DNA from: Lateolabrax maculatus
Lineage: Eukaryota; Chordata; Actinopteri; Acropomatiformes; Lateolabracidae
Length of the DNA stretch: 64,000 nt
Direction: 5' to 3'
Assembly (NCBI GenBank): GCA_031216445.1
Contig: CM062209.1
Location: 27,050,501 to 27,114,500, forward strand
A model generated the notes under the pieces. That model made no database searches, was not told the origin of the DNA, and saw nothing but the letters and a program-made list of their open reading frames with translations. Below, one piece after another: positions 23,590-32,500 of the stretch (the first letter of the stretch is position 1; every line of letters begins with the position of its first letter). A program made the translations under genes and the position numbers.

Positions 23590-24902
23590 ATTAACTTTAT
23601 TAACGCTTTTCTAGACCTGTCATTACTAACACTGAATCAAAACCACAAAAATATGACTTGATAATGATCTGAAACTTTAAACAAAAATGTACTACTAATC
23701 TACTTGAAATGCATTGTAATTACAATTAGCCTACAATATGTTTCATTCATATTGAAGGATACGATATCTTGAACCTGTGAGTGACCACATCCACATTCTG
23801 CCACTAGGCTGCCTTTAGGTTTTACCTTTTTCACACATAATGGACCTCCTGAGTGCAATTTTATTACTCATAAATATGCTCATCAATTTCCACCTCACCT
23901 AAATATTACAAGGTGAAAATAGAAGCCTAGAAAGTAGTCACTGAAAAACATTCAAGCAAAATGTAGGTGTTCGGCAAAACTTCATAGTATTAAACTTCTG
24001 TCATCACTATTGGACTTAAGTTTGTGATAGGCCAACTCTTTCTCTATAGGCCTTGTTCACACAAGGGAAACTAAAGGTGGAATAATGACCTTAATACAAG
24101 CTGTATTCCATTTACCAGTTCCAAAGACACTTAATGGAACTGGGCCATACTCAGTGCCATTAATACAACCGTGCTTGCTCTGTTTGAAAAAGCTCTATTA
24201 GACATGGGCTTTCATGTTCCAGTTCAAGCCAATTCAAGCCATTTTTATTGGTACAGCTCAGCACAATATGCCTAAGGGAACTCTCAGGTCACTTCTGTCT
24301 TCTCTACTTCACTGGCCTACTCTATTCACTCCCTTCCTCCAAGCTGGCCTTTTTGTAACAGACAAGTGTGTTAAGATAGGATGAGAGGAATAGAAACGGA
24401 ATACACCCCTTTATCGGTGGAAAGGGTAGGCTAACCTGGCTAACTGAGCTACTGAAACCAGGTGGTGTAGTGCAGGTTGAGGCAGGCTGGCAAATACAGT
24501 GTGCCACCATGATGGAAAATAGAGACAACCATCATTTGAAATAGAAAGCCACTTTGCCGATTAGTTTTATTTGATTCGGTGGTAGCTAACATATCCGTTA
24601 GGCTACATACCAGGTATAAGCCATATAACTGGTTAGCAAAGTAGCCAGCTAACTAACTGCTGCTGTGGGTACTGTAGAAATGTAGCGAGCATTAGCATCA
24701 CTTCAGGTGCAGCCGTCCTCTCGTGTGTTCCTACCAGGTAACCGTGAATGTCTTCGGGCTGGTGGAGGAACAGCTCGTTCAGAGCCCTCTCCATCTCCTG
24801 GGGGACTCTGTTGACCCGGCAAAACTCTGCAGCTGCATTTTTAGTGTCGCAGAAGTCCCGCTCCTCCTTGGAGAGCCGGCTCATAAACCCTTGGTAAGAC
24901 AT
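9400..24902 (-). CDS. eno4: ENO4 (enolase 4, sperm-type enolase-like), complete, 13 coding exons
   Basis: ENO4 is a testis enolase-family protein; in mouse it is needed for normal sperm-tail structure and motility (established). Exon lengths from ATG to stop are 168, 129, 185, 143, 170, 129, 69, 165, 126, 175, 62, 118 and 131 nt, summing to 1770 (589 aa plus stop); every junction is phase-consistent with canonical GT/AG. The length is a little under the recalled human protein (about 628 aa). Domain order: a DPY-30-like N-terminal helix region, an enolase N-domain-like segment, a Pro/Lys-rich linker, then the TIM-barrel part with GSLAIGSVSLAVAK, SCGKNSPGKLNLLEEVILIP, ALIDPF and the enolase signature-like AERMTKYNRLISIEEEL. 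Most catalytic and Mg ligands of true enolases are substituted. The frame is intact, so it is a functional gene with an unusual active site, not a pseudogene. Confidence 0.93.
9948..9969 (+). repeat. (GA)n microsatellite
   Basis: A short GA run in the ENO4 intron between exons 12 and 13. Confidence 0.9.
10096..10213 (-). CDS. eno4: ENO4 coding exon 12 (enolase signature)
   Basis: Encodes AVGLGLDYVKLGGLSGAERM and TKYNRLISIEEELAQQGIL. It matches human AVGLGVRFIKLGGLSRGERVTKYNRLLTIEEEL and the classical enolase signature [25 protein letters not shown]. The active-site Lys (VKLG) is kept. Confidence 0.94.
10536..10785 (+). mobile_element. Degenerate hAT-type non-autonomous element
   Basis: The left end TAGAGCTGCAACTAATGATT is the terminal sequence of an abundant percomorph non-autonomous repeat, as I recall it. 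The middle has the usual GGAGCTGG and TTTTGGCTTAAAAAATTACG remnants. The right terminus is decayed and no target duplication is clear. Confidence 0.55.
11237..11453. mobile_element. piggyBac-like MITE, 217 bp, TTAA-flanked
   Basis: Both sides are flanked by TTAA (11233-11236 and 11454-11457), the piggyBac target duplication. The terminal inverted repeats begin CCCTTGTGTTGTCCTCTGGG and extend 29 bases with one mismatch. The interior is AT-rich and has no transposase. It sits in ENO4 intron 11. Confidence 0.9.
13039..13100 (-). CDS. eno4: ENO4 coding exon 11 (62 nt)
   Basis: A very short exon between ccctgccag and GTAAGT. The phase fits both neighbours. It reads SVIMGTTCSDPCSDDSLSDI, matching human ITVFGSTEGESSDDSLVDL. 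It replaces the enolase SHRSGETED loop; the substrate-contacting His-Arg pair is absent. Confidence 0.88.
13568..13602. repeat. Perfect hairpin, 15-bp arms, 5-nt loop
   Basis: ACTGTACAACCATTT is followed by GCTAT and the exact reverse complement. It is in ENO4 intron 10. Confidence 0.95.
14366..14395. repeat. Perfect hairpin, 12-bp arms, 6-nt loop
   Basis: GTCCTGACTGAA, loop CTGTAT, then the exact reverse complement; with one bulge the stem extends a few more pairs. It is about 0.8 kb from the hairpin at 13568. Confidence 0.93.
15323..15497 (-). CDS. eno4: ENO4 coding exon 10
   Basis: Begins DIEQWEKLSNVIGDSCLLLS (human DSEQWDSIYHALGSRCYII) and continues with GHILKQIHETTVSDLIRITS (human GLIIKHTNQTTMSDLVEIT). 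The Lys in ILKQ corresponds to the enolase catalytic-base Lys of LLLKVNQIG. It ends one base into a codon. Confidence 0.9.
16273..16398 (-). CDS. eno4: ENO4 coding exon 9 (ALIDPF)
   Basis: 42 codons: SKGKYEVATGVLKSADELVD, then SKYPAVVALIDPFRRE. It matches human KGKYEVIMG...NKYPSIIALIDPFRKE. In true enolases the motif is SIEDPF; the Mg-binding Glu is replaced by Ile. Confidence 0.93.
16588..16752 (-). CDS. eno4: ENO4 coding exon 8
   Basis: 55 codons from AVQAILCDSGAPAVSFERPE through LGTEIHLALNFAAPELMDY. It matches human NLGLELGTNLHLAINCAGHELMDY. In enolases the LALNFAA position is GMDVAAS, whose Asp binds Mg; here it is Asn. The GDEGGF general-acid segment corresponds to CDSGAP. Confidence 0.92.
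17326..17394 (-). CDS. eno4: ENO4 coding exon 7 (69 nt)
   Basis: IITMTLELQKEMMRIINTST and KAG, matching the human VEMLMEMQKHINKIIE helix. The long charged linker that follows in human (KAETKKGHDGSKRG region) has no counterpart, which explains part of the shorter fish protein. Confidence 0.82.
17634..17762 (-). CDS. eno4: ENO4 coding exon 6 (LSCGKNSPGKLNL)
   Basis: 43 codons with FHIPVSLVTLLSCGKNSPGK and NLLEEVILIP, aligning with MPLLMVSLVSCGKSSSGKLN in human ENO4 and with [22 protein letters not shown] in classical enolases. The enolase His of SHAG is Ser here; the second Glu of EEVILIP is kept. Confidence 0.92.
17861..18030 (-). CDS. eno4: ENO4 coding exon 5
   Basis: Encodes KKSNTAEKPFPPAEPPEPVL and then PGSLAIGSVSLAVAKTGAHI up to LYKYIAALKNRK. 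It matches human TEKPIAPAEPVEPVLSGSMAIGAVSLAVAK and the enolase PLYxxIA motif. Acceptor acatcacag, donor GTTAGT. Confidence 0.92.
18196..18290 (-). mobile_element. LINE 3'-end-like fragment with (ATCC)n tail
   Basis: On the minus strand this reads a GGCTGGAGGC-type segment, AAGCAGTATTGCAAG, then GGATGGATGGATGG, the common shape of fish LINE 3' tails. It is degenerate and short. It lies in ENO4 intron 4. Confidence 0.45.
19268..19410 (-). CDS. eno4: ENO4 coding exon 4 (Pro/Lys-rich linker)
   Basis: Reads NFFMARYLEEKDIWDKEKEE, then LPSPPPAQTKDKK, equivalent to human IFFASKVQEDKGRKELEK followed by a poly-proline and KKK linker. The proline run is much shorter here than in human. Phases are 2 in and 1 out. 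Confidence 0.87.
20440..20770 (+). mobile_element. GC-rich teleost interspersed repeat (retroelement-like 5' segment)
   Basis: A GC-rich island begins ACGTGGTGGAGGGGTTTGTG and contains CTGGTAGGCTCTCCCAAGGC and ACCCCGCCCGG. I recall this as a high-copy fish repeat but cannot assign the family with confidence. Composition differs sharply from the AT-rich ENO4 intron 3 around it. Confidence 0.6.
20790..20960. repeat. Second interspersed repeat beside the 20440 element
   Basis: Contains GGGGCGTTATCAACAGGCGC and CAATCAGAGCAATGAAACG, reminiscent of repeat sequence seen in many fish genomes. No termini could be defined. Confidence 0.4.
21290..21474 (-). CDS. eno4: ENO4 coding exon 3
   Basis: Starts SMSSAAVSSHFGPRG and contains TAVQWINEPLNNML and DQSEVDHIL, matching human TAVQWVNSTI...SDQAEVDHLL. 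It ends two bases into a codon at the GTAATG donor. Confidence 0.9.
23143..23271 (-). CDS. eno4: ENO4 coding exon 2
   Basis: 43 codons from ANYFTNISAPARISRLKGRE to ICNKEK, donor GTAAAA. It corresponds to human ANCFSKLAKPPTICKIVGKDV...DIFCTIQNFPK, in phase 0 at both ends. Confidence 0.88.
23552..23583 (+). repeat. (CA)n microsatellite
   Basis: About 15 CA units with flanking imperfect copies, in ENO4 intron 1. Confidence 0.95.
24200..24260. repeat. Fragment of a common fish repeat (ATTTTTATTGGTACAGC type)
   Basis: Repeated CAAGCCAATTCAAGCCATTT leading into TTTTATTGGTACAGCTCAGC resembles the start of a widespread teleost element. It is short and diverged. Confidence 0.3.
24735..24902 (-). CDS. 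eno4: ENO4 coding exon 1 (start ATG at 24902)
   Basis: The ATG is at 24902-24900. The 56 codons begin MSYQGFMSRLSKEERDF and end EDIHGYL before a GTAGGA donor. ELFLHQPEDIHGYL-A aligns with human FYLQPADVYGHLA. This ATG is the only in-frame one before the conserved region apart from Met7, and it lies 43 bases from the X-box-like site. Confidence 0.88.
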
Positions 24903-24944
24903 TGTCCAGGTGTCATCGCTCTCCCTCTGGCCTTTGTGTTGTCT

Positions 24945-24958
24945 GTTACCAAGGAAAC
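24945..24958 (-). promoter_or_regulatory. X-box-like RFX site
   Basis: On the minus strand the site reads GTTTCCTTGGTAAC, two inverted half-sites fitting the RFX consensus GTNNCC-N2-GGNAAC. RFX factors drive ciliary and flagellar genes (established), which suits ENO4. Confidence 0.6.
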
Positions 24959-24996
24959 AACCCCTTCAAGTGACTGCGGGAGCCCAGGAAATCAGA

Positions 24997-25006
24997 GCGA
25001 CGTCGC
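24997..25006. promoter_or_regulatory. GACGTC palindrome (CRE-like)
   Basis: GCGACGTCGC is a 10-bp palindrome with a CREB/CREM/ATF-type GACGTC core, about 95 bases upstream of the ENO4 ATG. Confidence 0.35.
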
Positions 25007-25738
25007 GCGCTGCGTCCTTCTTCCATTTATCCCGTGTATTTCTCATTTCATAAAAAAAAAAAAAAAAATGAATATGTAATGATAAAAAATGAATCCAGAA
25101 CAGATAATGCCTCCATCCGTTCCATTTATTTATTGACCATGACAGGTAAGCGGTGGAATGTTTGCTGCCACGTCCTTTATGTGACAAAATGCTTGGTAAA
25201 GCACTGCAAAGTAAAAAATAATAATTATTATAATTGGTTAGGCCTTTTATTGGCAGTAAATTCTAGTTTATAACAAACTGTATGTTTTCTTTTTTGGGTG
25301 GCCACGATTGAAAGGAAGGGAAAAACATTTTTTAAAACAAGGTATTGAGTGGAAAATAAAAAATAAAGAGAAACGGACACACACACATAAATAAGAATGT
25401 TTTAAAAATGCTTGCATTGTGGTCAGCAGTGATATAAAGTTAATATGCTTTGAAATGAGGAGGTTAAACTTGCAAAAACGGCGGTATGGTCCTTTAATAT
25501 ATTGGAAATTATTTGTATACATCTTTTTCAGAGGACCTCCATCAGAGGAGATTTGTAAAGGAAATGCAGAACTAAAGCAGTATAACTATTTACATGGGTC
25601 CACAGTGATGGAAGTTGATCTGCTACTGATAATTAGCTGTTGACTGTTTTGAGATGAACAGGATTTCAGGATTTAAATATTAACCAAAAACCACAGTATA
25701 CAGTATACATTTAGAGCCGGTCCCAACTGTTCTTTTTG

Positions 25739-26022
25739 TGTAGATAGTTGGCTGTTATTGGCTCAGTTATTCACATGATTTGGGACTGCCCAGAGGTGAA
25801 ACATTTCTGGGAAAGCATATGTGCTGTGTCTCCAGCCGGCTGATGAGACTGATCGTGTATTACAAGCAGTGCTACTTCTCAATTATACTTCAGCTTTGGA
25901 GTTGAACAACAGCTCCAATCGTCTTTCTCTAGCTGGCCTCACTGCAGCCAAGAGGATGGTGGATTGTTGCTGGAAACCAACACACTCTTTAACAACAAAA
26001 GAATGTCTCATGGCATATTGAG
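25739..26022 (+). pseudogene. LINE reverse-transcriptase ORF2 C-terminal fossil
   Basis: One frame reads HMIWDCPEVKHFWESI, then a stop. The next frame carries on with LSLAGLTAAKRMVDCCWKPT. This is the W-D/E-C-P...FW...GLxAAKR...WK pattern of the C terminus of fish L1/Tx1-type ORF2 proteins. A frameshift and stops show it is dead. It is a single C-terminal piece, consistent with 5' truncation. Confidence 0.65.
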
Positions 26023-27382
26023 ATATCACATAACTACAGCAAGTACATTACTTGGACAAAATCAGGAATTTCCTTGAAATTATATGACATTTCAAAAATA
26101 TACAGTGTATGAATAGTTGCATGTGTATCTGTGATCTATCCATGCATGCTTATAAATTTATTCCTCAATAACTTCTTATTCCCTGAATTATGACCTGAGG
26201 CAAGTGAAATAACTGAGTAGATATTCACTAAAGATGTATGGTTATGGGACAGCATATGGTGCAAGAGTGGGAAAGAGTTTGTTTTTTTCCACCTGTTTTT
26301 TTTTTTTTCTGACATAAAATAAAGAATTTACTACAAAGAACAAAAAACAACCATTTAAAAACTAAATAGTTTACATATAAGAGATATTTTAGACTTGTGT
26401 AACTCTTGTAGGTTTGCAGCATTATATTGTATTAACTATTATTCAGAAGTCTGTTTTTAATAAAGTATTGCTTTATTTAAAGGACTACTGCCTCATGTAT
26501 TCCTGACATGGGTCACTCGTTTCATGACTGTTAAACTTAAAATTCCTCATTTCACTGGACATCTTTACTGTCCCGTGATGGTGCGTTCAATTATAGCAGA
26601 TCACTCACCCTAAAAAGCATCCATAAGGCCACATTTAACAGCTGTCAGCAACTTCGGGAAACTATCAATACAAGTATTGTCAATTGGAATCCTATTGATT
26701 TTCCAGGAACAAGCCTCCCTTCCAGGCACACGCACATACACCTCACCACACTCCCGTCCTCAGAGGTTGCATTATTTTGAAGGCCTTCACCCCGCCGTGT
26801 TTCATTTCGCGGAGTGTCAAGTTATTGCCAGGCTGTGAATTGGACTGACAAACATTCATTCTCACCACTGATACACACAAGGCCATATAGGGCCGGCTGA
26901 ATTCCTAACTTTAGAAGGATTTGCAAACAAAAATACACAAGAAAAAGAAGAAGAAGAAAAAAAAAAAAAACAGGAAAGAACGTTTACAATGGCACGAGAA
27001 AGTTATGTTTCCCGTTTCCTTCATTTTGTAATTCAAGGCGTTGTTACTGCGGGAGCTCAATCTTTATTTTGAAAGGGAAGGCATCAGGAGAATAATAATA
27101 AAAATAATGATAATAACAAGAATAATGTTTTCCAGCAGAAGATTTTCAAGCCATTGAAAAACAATTGCGAGACAGTGCAACCAAAAACACAGAATTTATA
27201 ATTTTCTAACAAATAGTAGCCTAATTCTCTCCTTTCCTCCGGATTCGCCAACACAAGCTGTGAAAACACACGAGCTGAACCCTTGAACTGTTTGTGACCT
27301 TGAACACATAAGGGAGCTGCGGTTGCACAGGCAGAGTGAACTCTTGACCTCCAGACCATGCTGGAGAGATAATGGACGACAG

Positions 27383-27387
<5 letters not shown>

Positions 27388-27427
<40 letters not shown>

Positions 27428-27442
27428 CGCACACACACACAG
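27388..27442 (+). repeat. (TC)n(CA)n compound microsatellite
   Basis: A CT run passes directly into CACACACGCACACACACACA. Confidence 0.95.
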
Positions 27443-28639
27443 TAACACCTATTTAGAGGCGTTTTCTCATATGAACATATGTGAGAGGTTACATACAGCA
27501 CTGCAGCAAGGATGGCCCAACTTTTGTTGTTCCAGGCCGATTCCTGCGGGCTCCTGCACAGGTTTTATTCAGAATAAATTAAATTCACTTGGAATTTTTA
27601 TTTTTTTATTTTTTTATTAGTATTCATTGTCAAAGTCATAGTCATCTTTTTATTTGGAAAAATAGCCTATCAACTTCCTCACGAATGCACAGAGCTTTTT
27701 ATTTTGAAATGCTTCATTTCAGCCTGACAGGAGTCTTCATGAAGTGACTGGCCTCGGTTTCCCGTTTTCTTTTTCTTTTTTCATTTATGATGATATATTA
27801 TTCACCCTTACAGTTTGCAGACTGGAGGAGCTCGTCTGTATGCATGTCAGCCGTAGGACCGCTGAGCGTGTCTGGGCTGGTGCCGTCAGGTCTGGAGGCA
27901 GCATGTCTGCAGCCACGGCCTGAGGTGACATTTACAGCAGCACGAAGGCAGAGCAGCGCAGATCAGTTCCCCACAAATAACGAAGGATCAGCGAGTCAAG
28001 GGCTCCATCACGGACACAGAGTAAGGTTTACGGTGGAACTGTGCAGGCTGTAAACATGGAAACACACCTCTTAACATGGAAACCACGCGCCACGCAGTTC
28101 TGTCCAGTCACAGGGTCAGTTTGTGACTTTAAAAGCTTCTCATTTTATCCTCCACATGTTGCCTTTGGAAAAAACAAATGGCCTGTCTTATTCTGGGGGT
28201 CCACATTAAATTTGTCAGTGTAATTTTTAATATCCGAATTATTGGGATTAGTTTAATCCCCTGGTAGATATGTACTTAAATTAAGCAATACGTTTAACTG
28301 TTCAAAATATGCTTTAAATATGATTTTAAGAATTGTTCGAATTACTAGGCCTGTACTATGTATCAATCACGCATTTGAATTTTGACGTTTTGTGCTTCTC
28401 CCTATTTATTAATATTCATTCAGTATGACGTGTACAGCTCATTCAGACATTGGCGTGAAAACGATTTGAGATTCTACAAATTTATATAAATTAGTATCTG
28501 GGGAAAGTAGGCTACAAAATTAAAATGGAGCGTGCGCATAAAGCGTTGAGTAACAAGGGTTCAGAATTATACTAAAGACAAATAATAGCCTATAACAGGT
28601 TGGCTTTTTATGTGGGCTTGAGGTCTGGCTGTGCAAGTG

Positions 28640-28810
28640 ATAATAATACCATCCATAATAATAATAGTAATAATAATAACAATGACAATAATAGGCCTAA
28701 TAATAATAACGAATAATAGTAATAATAATAAACAGACATATACATAACTTATAATAAAACCGAATATTAATAAATAAATAAATAATGACAATAATATAAA
28801 TAAATAAATG
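28640..28810 (+). repeat. TAA-rich degenerate microsatellite
   Basis: Imperfect TAA/AAT trinucleotide units merge into AAAT tetranucleotide units (AATAAATAAATAAATAATG). Confidence 0.9.
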
Positions 28811-29472
28811 TCACGTCTTCCTAAAAAACAAATAGATTTTCTGAGTTCTTTCCACACAGAATTAGAGGATTAGAAGCCCGGTGGCCCAGGAGGCCCCTCC
28901 AGCGGCTCTAAGGTGGCCCCGGGGTCAGCAGAGGGTTGCGTTTCTACAGGACAGGAAGTCAAGTAGACTGCAGGACGTCGTCGGCCGAGCGCGTCCACGT
29001 GGTTTAAATCTTGCATGCTATTCCTCAGTGACACAAATGGTATCTGCCACACACGGAAATCACCATTATGGAGAGAAAGTCCTTCTCCTCGTGGCTGTGA
29101 CACCGTGCAGGGCTTCACAGCCATGTTAGATGTCACCACACTGTGTTAGTTTTCATCCAACCTGCCTTTTACCTCCGAAAAATGTAAATCTGCTCATATA
29201 AACATTATCTTATTATCATACAGTTCCATATACACCACCATATCACCAACACACCAGCTTAAAATGAAAATATTTAGATTTCAGAGAAACCCTACTGCCA
29301 GATTTCCTCAAAACATACTCAACCTTTGCATTCAAAACTCCATTACAAAGTGACTAAATGTAATTAGATTGAGTTTAGTGATCATATGAGCAAGCTTCAT
29401 TTTACATGTAAAGAAAAAATGAATATTTAGGCTTGTTAGTTAGGAAGTAAACAAAAGACATCAATGACATCA

Positions 29473-29534
29473 ATGATGACAGAAAAAAAATCTTTGTTTT
29501 TTTCTCCTTTTGAGGATATGTTTTCTGTCATCAT
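29473..29534. repeat. Inverted repeat, exact 14-bp arms, 34-nt loop
   Basis: ATGATGACAGAAAA at 29473-29486 and its exact reverse complement at 29521-29534. Confidence 0.9.
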
Positions 29535-32500
29535 ATCCTTTAAATATACATGCTTAAACGTGTAATATTGTGTTTCCATCCACATTACCGGTCAAGTCAC
29601 ACTCTGAAAGTTACTGCCGCCACCGCCTGGATGCAGAGGATAGAGCCGTCCCTTTGTTAGCTGGATCTCCTGTCTCTTGGCTAAATCCGGCGCAAAGTTC
29701 ACCTTCAGAAGCTAGGAAACTCTTTTCACACAGAAAATACAACAACTACAACAACTATATTCCCATGAATCTTAGATGGCTCAGGCCTCACCGACCAGAG
29801 CCAGACTAAGCAGGCCTGGAGCAACAGTTTGAGCCGGTGCCTAAAGCAACATATTAAAAGAAACTTAAACCCCATTCAGGCCTGTCACAAAAAGGGACAC
29901 ATTTTAAGAGACTAAACCCTAAAAAGGTGCAGCTTTCAGCCAATGAAGCCGAGGCCCCAGCCTCCTCCTGGACCCTCTCCTCTTACATCTGAGGCTTTAA
30001 TAGGGCCATCATTCCTTTCTTTTTATTTTTTCTCCTCTAGAGGATGGTAGGCTACAACAGCAGGGTGCCTACAGGCTTTTTAAAAAAAACTGCAGCAGCT
30101 GCCAAGAAAATGATTCATGTGTGATGGCCAGTTGGGTCTAAGTGACACAAATGGTGTATGAAATTGGGCTGTATGAAAAGTGTTTATAGCTAATTTGTCA
30201 CAGGAAGAAGAACTTGAATGTCTCTTTTAAAGCACTGGCGCCCATTGTGGGGGTCCAGTAGGAGTCCTTTAAGGGGTCCCGTGGGTCCACAAAAGAACTT
30301 TGTCGGGTCCCCCAGCAAAATAAGGAAAAGTTTCTCACATTAACATTTCACTATTAAATTTTTTCCCAACAAATTTGGACAAAGTACGGAATCTTCGCCC
30401 CAGAACAGAGAAATGCTGTGTTTTAAAGCTAAGAAGGCCCAAATAATGTAAAATACTCACTGCTGTATGTAATCTTGTGTGAAGGAATATAGGAATATGT
30501 ATCAGAAAACTTCTGTCACCCAAAACCTTATCAACGTGGCTCCATATATAAGAGCCGAACCTGGACTAGTGTTTAAAAGAAAATGGCTACACTCATCTTC
30601 TTCTGGTCACCTGTTGCTGTTTGTCCATTCACACAAACTCATCCCACTGCAGTGAATGCAATGGTGTCTGTTTATGTCAACATGCACCACTCATTCAAAT
30701 GAATTCCCGTTTTAATTGTCAGAGCGGTGGCGTTAAACAGCTTGCGCGGGGTCTCCACAGGTCACATGAATAAAAGTAGCCTCCGGCCTAATTAGGGCAT
30801 CTTTTTTCTCCAGTCTAAAAAGCAGGGGGCGCATCCAGCTCTCCGCATGGTTGCCACCTCTAATTGTATCTAATTAAAATCCCCTAGTCATGTTTTCAAA
30901 CTTGACCAGGTGTGGTTTGAATGGGAGCATTGGTTGGCTTTAAAAGTCTGGTTTCAGGCTGGAATCTGGAGAAGAATCCCTTGTGATGGTGACACAGAGA
31001 TGAGGCGCTGCTACAAACATCTGAGTGTTACCGCTGGCTAACTCAGATATTCTTTTACGAATTTGATTACTTGAAAGACATTCTCTTCGTCATCCTCGTC
31101 AATGTGTACTAACTAGTTACATACCATTTCTGTCCTGTGAAAACCATATACATCTAAAATGTCAGCTCTTTACGAACTGAGTAAATCTGCCCTGTTGTCA
31201 GATTTGTGACAATGCATTTTTCAGATAATAAGTTTCAGTTTCCTGAAATCTTTTAAATTGGAGACACAGTTTTGACTCGACGGCAGTGAATTGTGTGAAA
31301 ACAGCATGGTCCCGATAAAAGAACAAACTCTTTACCATGTAAAACAGCAAGAATAATATTTGCCTGTATAATATTAGAATAAGGGTAATACACATCAGCA
31401 AATCACTTATAGTAAGTGTCCAGACAGATATTTAAAGAATATTATTCGTGATACTATATGAAGTAATGCCATTAAAATGCCCTTAAACAACATGGGGCCA
31501 ATATAAAATGACTATTAAATACCACAGACCTACAGGCCTGCAGGCTGCACTGTAAGCTGCAGCACTGGTCAATGATGGAGTAAATACTAAATATGAAGAA
31601 AATGAACCATCAGTTCTTCCTAAATTAATTAGTTTTGTATCTCTTAAAAGTCCATGTCCTATTATAAAGGCGTATCTATTTAACATGGGTCAGTGTTTGT
31701 TCTCATGTACTTGAGCTGCAGGCTCACTGTCCTTAGCTGCAACTGAGGACGTTGAATTTTTAAAAAAAAAAATTTTTGAATTTAATTTAGAAATCTGTAA
31801 ATCATCTTAAGAAATAAACACACTGGGTGACACTGTGAGATGGGGCCATGAAGATTTAAATCAAGCCTAAAATGATGAGTGGATTCTGTTTTTCAGTCAT
31901 CAACTTCCCTTGTTTTAATGTCTGCCTATAGCACACGGCTGGTGCAGAAGGAGCTGAGGGCAGGTCAGATAATCAGCACAGATGTTCAGGTAGCTCAGCT
32001 GTGTTTTGAGTCATGCACAGCTCTTCATTTAAGCCTAAGAAGTAGACGACCTGTCGGTGAACCCTTTCCCATCATGCTTAGGGGGTGCCAACTCCAACTG
32101 CAGTGTAAACTTACTTACTGTAATTGTTTTTTTCCCCCACATACAGCACCACATTCATGTTCATATTTATATTCTCCAGTAATCTATTATGACCTCATTT
32201 GGAAATATTGTGACATTGCTTTTATAAAAAATGTGCCATTATTTTCGGTTGAAACTGAAAAAAAGAGCTTAATATAAAGTACATATAAAAAATGTCTTGT
32301 ATTTGTTTTTTATGGCAACCAATTTTGCTGAAGAAACTTAAATATGACTTATATTATGCAGCATAAATATACTGCACATATGTAGTTACTATTTATTGAA
32401 ACTTCAAACATTACCTATAATTAATAATATTAAATGTCAAAGGAAAACATAGGCCTACATATAATGACTGGAAAAAAAGATAAACAGAATTGATCTTTAC

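Larger units (their letters stand above)
24903..25020 (-). promoter_or_regulatory. eno4: Compact ENO4 promoter region
   Basis: The 118 bases upstream of the ENO4 ATG are CpG-rich at their far end (GCGACGTCGCGCGCTGCG), carry an RFX X-box-like motif 43 bases from the ATG, and have no TATA box. Beyond 25030 the sequence turns AT-rich at once, so the promoter appears very short. Placement is inferred; the transcription start is not visible. Confidence 0.55.

Noticed and set aside
24723..25079. 118-codon plus-strand open frame at the ENO4 start
   Set aside because: Antisense to ENO4 exon 1 and its promoter; no independent support.
31879..32277. 132-codon plus-strand open frame in the spacer
   Set aside because: No domain, promoter or splice signals; the C-terminal half is AT-driven hydrophobic sequence.
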